Shown here piece after piece: positions 31,122 through 40,301 of a stretch of DNA of 64,000 nucleotides. Within the stretch, counting starts at the first letter, position 1. Every line of letters starts with the position of its first letter. Location: NCBI GenBank assembly GCA_012031875.1, contig JAAUSZ010000003.1, positions 1 to 64,000 on the forward strand. The letters are read 5' to 3'. The notes below the pieces were generated by a model that did not search any database, was not told where the DNA came from, and saw only the letters and a list, made by a program, of their open reading frames with translations. This stretch comes from Desulfobacula sp. Lineage in GTDB: Bacteria; Desulfobacterota; Desulfobacteria; Desulfobacterales; Desulfobacteraceae. The translations under genes and the position numbers were made by a program.

Positions 31122-32048
31122 TCATAATCCATAATAAACATGCCCCCCCTGAGCAGTACACTTTTTACACATTGGATGGGAAGATCGAAGTGCCTGTATC
31201 TGGTTCATGGGCATATCTAAGAAATTGGAAATTGTGTACTTTTTGCTATCAAAGATACCGCAACAAAGCTCAACATCCCCTAAGACATTTAATGTAAATT
31301 GCTTCGTTAACAGGGTGCATGGTTGTTCTCTGTTTTTTCGTGCTAATTCCATTGCCTCATCAAGAGGCTGTATCAGCAAATTCATAATTGCCAAATCATT
31401 TGATGTTAACTGAGGCTCATCTGGATCATTATTGTTATAAGCCAAGACCTTCTCCAACGGGAGCATACGAGCGGGATATTTACAAAATTCAAAACCAAGG
31501 CTTTCTGAATAGTTCCGCATCATATATTCATCTTGTTGATTGCTCTTGTATTGATGAAATAGAACGGTTATAGCTGTCGTGCTATCGTATTTCACCTTTG
31601 CTTCTGCAAGTTTTTTCATATTATTTTTAACGAGCTCTATATTACCGCCTTTGTGAGTTAGGCCATATACGGATTGAAAAAAACCCGACGTAGAAATATA
31701 AATCGTGTCCAGATTACTTCTCAATAGATCAATAAAACTTTTCTTAACATTGAGATTCGTGCTGATTGAACAAGAAATACCATATGATTTTACCACCTGC
31801 ACCAATTCTGAAAGACGGGGATGAAGTAACGGTTCCGTCCAGTTAAACAATCCGACGCTAGAAACCTTACACTCGCTAAGCGCTTTCTCCATTATACGTT
31901 CCAACAAAACCGGTTCCATCACCCCCTTTGCTCGATGTATATTCCGAGAGTTGCCACGCGGGCATGAAGGACACTTAAGATTACATCCCCCGACCACATC
32001 AATATAAAAATAGAATTCATTATCCCAGTTGTTCACAGAAATGCCCAC
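31122..32048 (-). CDS. radical SAM/SPASM protein
   Basis: DVVGGCNLKCPSCPRGNS; C-terminal NVLGDVELCCGIFDSK...CKKCTAQGG. Confidence 0.85.
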   Translation of the reverse strand: MGISVNNWDNEFYFYIDVVGGCNLKCPSCPRGNSRNIHRAKGVMEPVLLERIMEKALSECKVSSVGLFNWTEPLLHPRLSELVQVVKSYGISCSISTNLNVKKSFIDLLRSNLDTIYISTSGFFQSVYGLTHKGGNIELVKNNMKKLAEAKVKYDSTTAITVLFHQYKSNQQDEYMMRNYSESLGFEFCKYPARMLPLEKVLAYNNNDPDEPQLTSNDLAIMNLLIQPLDEAMELARKNREQPCTLLTKQFTLNVLGDVELCCGIFDSKKYTISNFLDMPMNQIQALRSSHPMCKKCTAQGGHVYYGL

Positions 32049-33421
32049 TAAGAATCCACCTTAAATTTTGTCTTGAAGCGCATGCCGACATCTACTTTTA
32101 TGTCTGAAGTAATTTCTATAACCACCGCATTGATAATTCTATCTGTCTCAACCGGAACCCCATATTCATCAGTGTAAGCCGTGCTTGGAATAATTGTATA
32201 GGAACCGGGGTGAAGACACGGAAGACCAATTACCATTGATACTGTCATTATTTCGCCTGGTACGAGGTAACCAATATCTGTATTTGTTACTATGGTATCC
32301 GAACTTGAGATATCAACACCCCGCTCATTACGGAATGTATAGCCTACAACCATCTTTAATCTTTTTTCCGAATGATTATTTTTTATTGAAATCCTCAACA
32401 CAATATCTGTGTCATTACTGGTCGATTTAAGTGGAGTCCCTAACGTATCATAGACACCTATTCCAACGATTTCACAAAGCCTATTTCCAAACCGACTATC
32501 AACATTGGGGATAGCGGTCTCATGCCGGCAAACCGAGTTATTTCTTAAAACCGAAATATTTTCTGCAGCCTCCGAGATATCTTTTAGAGAAGGTGGGGGC
32601 ACTTCATAACGATCCTGTTCCTTTGAAAACAAATGTGACAAATAACTGTCGACAACTTTGGATTTGTCCCCCATTGCTACAAGGATTCCCCCATCAACCC
32701 AAATAGCTCTGTCACAAAGTTGCCTTACTGCAGTCACATCATGTGTGACAAGAATTATTGTTTTCCCTTCGCACTGCATCTGTTGAAATCGGTTCATACA
32801 CCGATGTACAAAATAGGCATCACCGACAGCCAGTGCCTCATCCACAATAAAAATTTCCGGATCAACGTTTGCCTGAATCGCAAAAGCAAGTCTGACAAAC
32901 ATGCCACTTGAATAAGTTTTAACGGGCTGCTCAATAAACTCGCCGATATCTGCAAACGCACAGATATCATCAAAGCGCTTATCAATTTCTTCTTTGCTTA
33001 ATCCGATTACAGCACCGTTCATATAAATATTCTCTCGCCCTGTAAATTCCACATTGAAGCCAGAACCAAGTTCCAACAAGGCGGTGATACGACCGTTGGT
33101 TTCAACCACTCCACTGGTGGGATGGAGCGTACCGCAAATAAGTTGAAGCAGGGTGGATTTGCCTGAACCGTTTCGGCCGATGATGCCAATGGTTTCTCCC
33201 TTTTTGACCTCGAAAGAAACATCTCTGAGCGCCCAGAACTCGCGGAAGTATTGCCGAGGGAGCCTTCTTGTCAGGCGTTGCAGGCGGGGCAGAACAAACT
33301 GTTTGAGCCGATCATGCGGAGTATTGTAAATCTCGTACCGTTTGCTGAGATTGTTCACACTGATGGCAAAATCTTCAAAGGACATCCGCAAACCCCTTCC
33401 TGGTCTTCTGAAACCAGGCAA
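32048..33421 (-). CDS. wzt: polysaccharide ABC transporter ATP-binding protein with C-terminal extension (Wzt-type)
   Basis: IGIIGRNGSGKSTLLQLICGTL; KTYSSGMFVRLAFAI; FIVDEALAVGD; about 180-aa beta-rich C-terminal domain. Confidence 0.9.
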   Translation of the reverse strand: MPGFRRPGRGLRMSFEDFAISVNNLSKRYEIYNTPHDRLKQFVLPRLQRLTRRLPRQYFREFWALRDVSFEVKKGETIGIIGRNGSGKSTLLQLICGTLHPTSGVVETNGRITALLELGSGFNVEFTGRENIYMNGAVIGLSKEEIDKRFDDICAFADIGEFIEQPVKTYSSGMFVRLAFAIQANVDPEIFIVDEALAVGDAYFVHRCMNRFQQMQCEGKTIILVTHDVTAVRQLCDRAIWVDGGILVAMGDKSKVVDSYLSHLFSKEQDRYEVPPPSLKDISEAAENISVLRNNSVCRHETAIPNVDSRFGNRLCEIVGIGVYDTLGTPLKSTSNDTDIVLRISIKNNHSEKRLKMVVGYTFRNERGVDISSSDTIVTNTDIGYLVPGEIMTVSMVIGLPCLHPGSYTIIPSTAYTDEYGVPVETDRIINAVVIEITSDIKVDVGMRFKTKFKVDS

Positions 33422-34193
33422 ATCCCAGCCAAGCGACTAACGCTGACACAGCCAGATAAACCGAAAATTCTAACAAATCCGGAATTTTTCCCCAAATAAG
33501 CGCATTTCTTAGCTGCTCAAGTGCAAAAGTCAAAGGGTTGAGGAAAAGAACAGAGCGATACTCGACCGGTAGCGCCGAAAGAGGATAAAAAATCGGGGAA
33601 AGAAACATCAACACCGTGGTTACAAGCCCGGTTACCTGCGAAATGTCACGCAAAAAAACCCCCAGCGAAGCAAGTATCCACGAAAATCCCATGGTGAGCA
33701 GAATTACCGGCATGATAAGCACCGGGAACAGCAAAGCACTGGCAGGCGGAACACCAAAGAAAATGAAATAAAAAACCAGCCAGACGCTCAAGCTGATTAA
33801 GGCGTGAAAGAGCGCAGAACCCATGACCACCAACGGCAAAATTTCCAAAGGGAAAATGACTTTCTTTACATAGTTGGCATTGGCAAGTATCAGGCTTGGG
33901 GCACGGTTCAAACAATCCGCAAAAAGATTGAATATGATCAGTCCGGCGAACAAGACCAGAGCAAATTCAGTTTTGGAATCATTCCCCACATTCCAGCGGG
34001 CTTTTAAAACCACGCTGAAAACAAAAGTATAAACAGCAAGCATGAACAAAGGGTTGACAAAAGACCAGATTATCCCCAGGATAGAGCCCTGATAACGGCC
34101 GGTCACCTCACGCCGCACCAAGGTCCGGACAAGACTACGATTTCTCCAGAAACTGGCATACATTCCACAGGGGGTGGAACTGAATCGTTGCAT
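33375..34193 (-). CDS. wzm: polysaccharide ABC transporter permease (Wzm-type)
   Basis: RREVTGRYQGSILGIIWSFVNPLFMLAVYTFVFSVVL; six-TM hydrophobicity; overlaps the wzt start. Confidence 0.9.
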   Translation of the reverse strand: MQRFSSTPCGMYASFWRNRSLVRTLVRREVTGRYQGSILGIIWSFVNPLFMLAVYTFVFSVVLKARWNVGNDSKTEFALVLFAGLIIFNLFADCLNRAPSLILANANYVKKVIFPLEILPLVVMGSALFHALISLSVWLVFYFIFFGVPPASALLFPVLIMPVILLTMGFSWILASLGVFLRDISQVTGLVTTVLMFLSPIFYPLSALPVEYRSVLFLNPLTFALEQLRNALIWGKIPDLLEFSVYLAVSALVAWLGFAWFQKTRKGFADVL

Positions 34194-34292
34194 CAGAATA
34201 GAACCTCATGGCAGTTAAACATTCCTTAATTGCCTCCAAAAGTAAGCTGTATAGAAAGAATTACTGAATAAATCAGAAACAACTTTGAATTA

Positions 34293-35262
34293 TTAGTGTT
34301 TTTGTCTTCTTATTAGCTCTGCTTCAACCATCATTCTGGCAACGTCACGCATATAATAGGATGCTTTCCATTTGAGTATTTCTTCGGCTTTTTTGGGGTT
34401 TGCAATGGAAATATCTATATCGGTTGGCCTTTTCAGATCAGCGTTATACTCCACATGGTCACGCCAATTAAGGTTAAGATGTGTAAAGACTGTTTCAACA
34501 AAATCCTGAAGAGAATTTGTCTGGCCGGTTGCAATAACATAATCCTCTGCCTGTTCCTGTTGGAGCATGGACCACATCGCCTTGACATATTCCGGAGCCC
34601 AGCCCCAATCTCGCTGAACATCAAGATTGCCAAGCTTTAAAATACCTTTTCCATCTGCTGCGATTTGACAGGCAGCATGAACTATTTTTTTGTAACAAAA
34701 CGCATGGGGCGGAGTTCAGACTCATGGTTAAAAAGCAGACCTGAGCAGGCAAACATTCCGTAAGCTTCCCGATAATTGTCAACCTGCCAGAAAGCTGCGG
34801 CTTTTGCAACTGCATAGGGACTCCTTGGATTAAATGGAGTTTTTTCCGAAGCTGATTGGCCATTTGTGTTACCAAAACACTCGCTGGAACACGCGTTATA
34901 TAACCTGGTGGGCAAATTCATAAACCTAATAGCTTCTAAAAGATTTAAAACCGCTATGCTTATACTCTCAAAAGTTTCAACAGGTTGTTCAATGATAGGC
35001 CAACAGAGCTCTGACCGGCAAGGTTGTAAACCTCATCCGGGCAGTGTTTTTTAAATACCTGGATAACACTTCGAAAATCATTCAATGAGACAGACTCAAA
35101 CTGTATTTTATCCCTTATCCCCAGATGGGTAAGATTTGAAAAAGGAGACAATGAGGCATCACGAGATGTTCCGATAACCTGGTAGTCTTTTTCCAAAAGA
35201 TAATTTGCCAGGTAAGAACCATCTTGCCCTGAAATACCTATTATCAACGCTTTTTTTCTCAT
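34293..35262 (-). CDS. gmd: GDP-mannose 4,6-dehydratase, two apparent frameshifts (34685-34691 and 34991-34992)
   Basis: KKALIIGISGQDGSYLANYLLEKDYQVIGTSRD...NLAGQSSVG...LYNACSSECFGNTNGQ...FNPRSPYAVAKAAAFW...LGNLDVQRDWGWAPEYVKAMWSMLQQEQAEDYVIATGQTNSLQDFV. Confidence 0.9.
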
Positions 35263-35284
35263 ATAAACATCTCCCTGCTATTTT

Positions 35285-35338
35285 TCAAAAATACTCAATG
35301 GTTTTCCTGATACCAGTTTCAATCGGTGACGGCATCAT
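35285..35338 (-). pseudogene. possible C-terminal relic of a nucleotide-sugar epimerase
   Basis: Minus-strand MMPSPIETGIRKTIEYF* resembles the C-terminus of SDR epimerases; upstream sequence has no matching frame. Confidence 0.35.
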
Positions 35339-35635
35339 GCGTAAAAATAATATCAATGCCAAATTGACCGACCTTGAAATCCGGAAAAAAAGACCTCAAT
35401 TCGAGGTAAAACCAGATTGATACACCGGTCAATTTTGGCCAAACCGATTTTGATCCGGTTAGCAAGCGGCTCGTTAGAGCCATAATTTTAAAAAAATAGC
35501 CAAAATCTATAATCCTGGATTATTTACCCTTCTCGCAAAGGTCTCCCTGCGAGGATGATCTCCTTTCGTTTATTTTTTTTCATGCGTTTTCCAATTCATA
35601 GCATCTTTGAAATGGACAGCAGAGAAAAGCCGGTT

Positions 35636-37351
35636 TCAAATATATCCTTTGCTGCTGATGTACAGAAGAACTTCATGGGCAGCTTCATCCGGAGTCAGAC
35701 TTGTGGTATCGATGTTTAATTCAGGCTTTAGGGGTGCTTCATAGGGGTCATCCACACCTGTAAAACCTTTCAAGAGGCCTGCCCTTGCTTTAGCATACAT
35801 GCCTTTCCTGTCTCGTTTTTCACATTCGGCAATTGGAGTGGAGACATGGACTTCAAAAAAACCGCCATGGGCTTCAATGGATTGCCGGATCATGGTCCTC
35901 GTTTTTTCATAGGGGGCGATGGGGGCGCAGATGGCAATGCCGCGATTTTTTGTGATTTCTGAGGCCACAAATCCGATGCGCTTGACATTGATGTCCCGGT
36001 GCTCCTTGGAAAAATTCAGTTCGGAAGACAGGTTTCGTCTGACAATATCTCCGTCCAGAAGAGATACGGGTCGTGTGCCGATCTCCAGAAATTTAGCATA
36101 CAGAATTTTGGCAATGGTAGATTTTCCAGCGCCGGACAATCCCGTAAAGAATATGGTGAATCCCTGTTTCGAGGGAGGGGGATAGGATTTTTGCAGTTCA
36201 TGAATTACTTCCGGGAAAGTGGCCCATTCCGGTACCTTTTTTCCGGCACGGATCTTTTTCTGGATATCGCTTCCGGTAAAGGAAATGGTATTAACGGCTT
36301 CAGGCACTTCACCAGCCAGCCTATATTCATCTTCAAAGGGCAGGTAAACCATTTCCTCAAAGGTGACAATGTCAACTCCCAGTTCTTTGGTTACACTCCG
36401 GGCAAGCATTCTGGCTTCATCAAACCCATAAAAAGGTGTATCACTGCTGCTGCTGCCGGGGGAGGCATGGTCATGACCGATGATGAAATGGGTGCATCCG
36501 AAATTTTTACCGATGATCATGTGCAGGACCGCTTCCCTGGGTCCGGCCATTCTCATGGTCAAGGGCAGGAGGTTGAGCACATGGGAGTCTGGCGGGTAAT
36601 GGGCGGCAACCTTCTGGTAGCAGCGCATGCGGGTGAAATGATCAAAGTCACCGGGCTTGGTAACACCGGCAATGGGGAGAAGCAGCAGATTGGCTCTTGC
36701 TTCCTGCATGGCCCGGATGGTCATTTCAAACTGGGGCCGGTGAATAGGCTGCCGGGTCTGAAATCCGACAATTCTTTTCCAGCCAAGTTTTGCAAAGGTT
36801 TCCCTCACTTCAGCAGGGGTATTCCGAATCTGTTTGAAATCAGAATGAATGGGAAGACTTAAGGCCTGGATTTCACCACCTATATAGAACCGTCCGGATT
36901 TGTTGTAAAGATAATCCACTCCCGGGTGTGACTGGTCCAGGGTATTATAGGTGGCCTGTGCTTCCTTTTCCATGTCCAAGGGCCAGATGTCCTCAATAGT
37001 CAAGGTGCCCAAAAGAAATCCTTCCGGGTCCCTTAAGGCGACAGATTGGCCGATTTCAAGGACTGAGGCCAGGTTTTCAGAAATATCCAGACAGATGGGA
37101 ATGGGCCAGATCTCTCCTGATTCAAGACGCATGCGGTCCAGGACTGAGTCATAATCGATCTGTTTCATGAATCCTTTTAACGGGGAGAAAACTCCTGTGA
37201 TCAGGAGTTCAAAATCACAGATCTGTCGGTCATTCAGAATAATATCAATCATGGAAGAACTCAGCTCTTTTAATAAGGCATGCTGTTTCTCATCAACAAG
37301 AAGTTGAATGAGTGAGGGATTACTTTTTGATATTTTCGGTTTGGATTTCAT
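35636..37351 (-). CDS. bifunctional sulfate adenylyltransferase / adenylylsulfate kinase (PAPS synthetase type)
   Basis: GFQTRQPIHRPQFE, IIGHDHASPGSSS (ATP sulfurylase) fused to FFTGLSGAGKSTIAK...LLDGDIVRRNL (APS kinase). Confidence 0.95.
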   Translation of the reverse strand: MKSKPKISKSNPSLIQLLVDEKQHALLKELSSSMIDIILNDRQICDFELLITGVFSPLKGFMKQIDYDSVLDRMRLESGEIWPIPICLDISENLASVLEIGQSVALRDPEGFLLGTLTIEDIWPLDMEKEAQATYNTLDQSHPGVDYLYNKSGRFYIGGEIQALSLPIHSDFKQIRNTPAEVRETFAKLGWKRIVGFQTRQPIHRPQFEMTIRAMQEARANLLLLPIAGVTKPGDFDHFTRMRCYQKVAAHYPPDSHVLNLLPLTMRMAGPREAVLHMIIGKNFGCTHFIIGHDHASPGSSSSDTPFYGFDEARMLARSVTKELGVDIVTFEEMVYLPFEDEYRLAGEVPEAVNTISFTGSDIQKKIRAGKKVPEWATFPEVIHELQKSYPPPSKQGFTIFFTGLSGAGKSTIAKILYAKFLEIGTRPVSLLDGDIVRRNLSSELNFSKEHRDINVKRIGFVASEITKNRGIAICAPIAPYEKTRTMIRQSIEAHGGFFEVHVSTPIAECEKRDRKGMYAKARAGLLKGFTGVDDPYEAPLKPELNIDTTSLTPDEAAHEVLLYISSKGYI

Positions 37352-37490
37352 AGTCGGAACACAGCTCCGCTCTGTCGGCTACACAATCTTGTAGCCGATG
37401 CTTGCTTTGGGAACCAAAGAAAAGAATTACGCTTATAGTATATGTTTTCCCATAATGCAATCAGGGAAAACCCTGATTTTCTGCAAAGAT

Positions 37491-37883
37491 TTACATTTTG
37501 GACAACGTCTTTAAATCCATTAAAAGCCCCGGATCATCACAGGATTCAAGATCATTTTGGTTGACCTGTCCATAAAGGGATTGAATTTCCAGTTTTATTC
37601 TATTGTACTCGCTGACTTTCAGTTTGAGGAAGCTGAGCGTCAGCCGAGCAATTTCCTCAAACCCTTTTGGGGTTAACCGATACATATAGGCAGATTTGTT
37701 TGTTGCTTTGTTGAACCGTTCAATTTTAATCATGCCCTTTTCAGACAAGGCTGAAATGCAATAATTGATCTTGCCGACACTGACACCCATTTTCCGGTTC
37801 ATTTCCCGTTGGGTGATCATGGAATTGTCTTGCAGGAGTCTGAGTATTTTAAGATGAATTTCTTCGTCTATAAAGGTGTTCAT
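37491..37883 (-). CDS. MarR-type EPS-associated transcriptional regulator
   Basis: Winged-HTH ILRLLQDNSMITQREMNRKMGVSVGKINYCISALSEKGMIKIERF; first gene of the polysaccharide locus. Confidence 0.85.
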   Translation of the reverse strand: MNTFIDEEIHLKILRLLQDNSMITQREMNRKMGVSVGKINYCISALSEKGMIKIERFNKATNKSAYMYRLTPKGFEEIARLTLSFLKLKVSEYNRIKLEIQSLYGQVNQNDLESCDDPGLLMDLKTLSKM

Positions 37884-37930
37884 GACTTGAACATATATAA
37901 AAAAAATAAAGGCAAGGTCAAGAAGAAAAT

Positions 37931-37967
37931 AAAAAAAAGCATCCCGGATCAGAGATGCTTTTTTTAT
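37931..37967. terminator. bidirectional Rho-independent terminator
   Basis: AAAAAAAGCATC-CCGGATCAGA-GATGCTTTTTTTATT hairpin with A/T tracts on both sides. Confidence 0.8.
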
Positions 37968-37991
37968 TGGGTCATCATCCGGAAGGAGCGA

Positions 37992-39027
37992 TTATCCGGC
38001 AAAAATAACAGTGACTTCGGCTCTGCGTTCAAAGGCATTCTGCGTTGACGGTTTTTTTGCTGCAAATCGGTATTCACCCGTGGACTCGATTTTAAATATG
38101 GAAGGTTTCAAACCATAGGCAACCAGTTGATGAATAACATTGCTTGCCCTGTTGGCGCCCAATTCAAAATTGGACGGATATTTTTTATTATGGATGGGAA
38201 CCGTGTCTGTGTATCCGTTCACAAGAATTTTAACGTCATAGGGTTTGAGCAGTTCAGCCAATTTCCGGAAAAAGGGTTTGTACTCTCCTGCAATGACGGC
38301 GCTACCGGTGGGGAAAAGAATGGGCAGGGTCGTTTCAAGACGCAGGCAGGTGCCTGTACCGACAATTTCCACCCAATCCTGCAATCCCACCTTTTCAATG
38401 GCGGCCTGCAATTCGTTTCTTTTGACTGAGGTAATCTCCTTTGGGTTGTCCGTGACAAAATGCAGATTTTTCTGTAATGCGGTTTTGTCCGGTTTTTGGA
38501 GGAGCCTCCTCTTTGGCCTGGATTACGGTCTCTTTTTTTTCAGGCTGTTCCGGTTTTGATTCAAGGGTGACTATTTTTTTATCCACCATACTTTCAAAGG
38601 TTCCGCCCTGCTTTGATTTCTCTATGGTTGAATAGTATTTTACAAGAGATTCAAGTCTTTTTTTAGTCTTTGTCAGCTCTTTAATTTTGTCTTCTTTATG
38701 ACGGAGGGCTGTTTTCAGATTCGCCTGAACAATTCGGCCCGAATCCTGGATCTGGTTTATTTTTAATATCATCCAGTCTGAATCGGCTTTCAGATCTTTA
38801 ATCTGATCCTCAAGAACCTGGATTTCAATGTTATGCTCATCTGCTTTTTTCTTTAATTCATCTACAGAATAGGAATCCGTATTCAACAATTTTTCTTCCT
38901 GATATCCGGCAGACCAGCCTAATGCAGTGGAAAGAAAAAACAATGCCGATATTACCGGCATATATTTTCTGAATGCTTTGCAAAGCAACAGAAATTCCCT
39001 CATGGCATCCTCCCCAAAATGGATCAA
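37992..39027 (-). CDS. OmpA-family C-terminal domain protein with coiled-coil N-terminus, apparent frameshift near 38490
   Basis: 38395..39027 and 37992..38411 join via KTALQKNLHFVTDNPKEITSVKRNELQAAIEKVGLQDW; VNGYTDTVP...NFELGANRASNV...ERRAEVTVIF. Confidence 0.8.
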
Positions 39028-39070
39028 TATGTTAAAGCGTTAAACCAATGATCTCTTTCCCTGCAAAAAG

Positions 39071-39616
39071 CTAGCTTGAGCCGCCGCCATTGATGGTTCC
39101 CTCTGAAAAGGATGGTTTTACATCCCTTCCGATTCCAACGGGCCACCAGATCATCCCATCCCTGGTAAAATTAATCCTTAAACTCATTCTGGCCATGGTA
39201 ATCCCATATTCCCCCTGGGTAATCTCCATGATCTCTGTTCCACGAAGCCAGGATTGAGTTTGAACCTGGAGGGTCTCCTGGTCAACCGTACCCCTGCCGG
39301 CCCTCATGAACGCCTCCAGATAAACACCCCGGAGTTTTTCAACAAGCTGCCGGTAGCCGTCCGCGACAGCGGCTCTTTCAGCCATCAAAACAGCCTCTCC
39401 TTTCGAAAGTGCATTTTCAGGCTCAAGCCCCTTACCGATGACATAAAAGGTAACGATTTTCTGATCATCTGCTTCTCCGCCGGGGGGGCCCAGAACCTTC
39501 CCTGGTCCGCCCACGGAAGAAGACGGCAACCCCCCACAAGCAAAAAACAATAGTGAGGAAACAAAAAATCCCGATATGATCAAGCCAATTTTTTTCATCT
39601 TCCCTTCCCCTTTCAA
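39071..39616 (-). CDS. LPP20-like lipoprotein
   Basis: Lipobox LLFFACGG; LSKGEAVLMAERAAVADGYRQLVEKLRGV. Confidence 0.65.
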   Translation of the reverse strand: MKGEGKMKKIGLIISGFFVSSLLFFACGGLPSSSVGGPGKVLGPPGGEADDQKIVTFYVIGKGLEPENALSKGEAVLMAERAAVADGYRQLVEKLRGVYLEAFMRAGRGTVDQETLQVQTQSWLRGTEIMEITQGEYGITMARMSLRINFTRDGMIWWPVGIGRDVKPSFSEGTINGGGSS

Positions 39617-39746
39617 CTGATTACGCCTATACCTTCAAACAATCCATCAACCCTTTTTGCATTGATTCCTCACAATTTTTCGTGATACTGATAAATCGTC
39701 AGGATTTGCTGTTAACTTTAACCCACGAAGAATATATTCAAAAATC

Positions 39747-40289
39747 ATGCCTGCTGTTTGTAAACATTGCTTATTGTATCTGTCGTTTTTTACATTATCG
39801 GCAATATGGGTATTTATTCCTGCAACATACCCAAATGAAGGAATTGATACATATTATATTAAATATGATGTCAAGTCATCCAAAAATGCCGTTGTGGATG
39901 ACAATCTATTGATGGTCCCGTCAAAAAACGATTTCCGGGCGGAAAAATTTTCTCAGATTTCCGTTTTGGGAGTAATATCTGCCTCTCCGGGAGAACCAAA
40001 TGAAACAATCCAAAAACGGATTAAAGAAAATGCATTAAAAAACATACTCGTTAAGAACGGGTTAAAATCCGTAAAAACAAAGGACTATGATACTGTAATC
40101 AGCTATGAAGGCATCATTCTGACCCCTTTAACGCTTATAAAAAATACCTATATTGAGGAACAAAACAAATATATGTATGAAGTTAAGGTTGATTTTTGCC
40201 CCATTGCCTTTCCCGACAGGTGGGAGACAATGAATATGAAATATAAGATCAAAGAAATGGTTTATGGTTTTTTTCAATTGTTCAAATGA
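39747..40289 (+). CDS. exported hypothetical protein
   Basis: Hydrophobic N-terminus, open frame of 180 aa immediately upstream of the M18 peptidase. Confidence 0.5.
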   Translation: MPAVCKHCLLYLSFFTLSAIWVFIPATYPNEGIDTYYIKYDVKSSKNAVVDDNLLMVPSKNDFRAEKFSQISVLGVISASPGEPNETIQKRIKENALKNILVKNGLKSVKTKDYDTVISYEGIILTPLTLIKNTYIEEQNKYMYEVKVDFCPIAFPDRWETMNMKYKIKEMVYGFFQLFK

Positions 40290-40301
40290 AAAGAAAGGGT
40301 C

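Noticed and set aside
28455-35552. Shared 12-mer CGCAAAGGTCTC near 28459 and near 35531
   Set aside because: Flanking sequence does not match, so it is probably chance or a very old repeat fragment.
35999-36862. 287-aa plus-strand ORF
   Set aside because: Antisense to the clearly coding ATP sulfurylase/APS kinase; its sequence is a low-information mirror of that gene.
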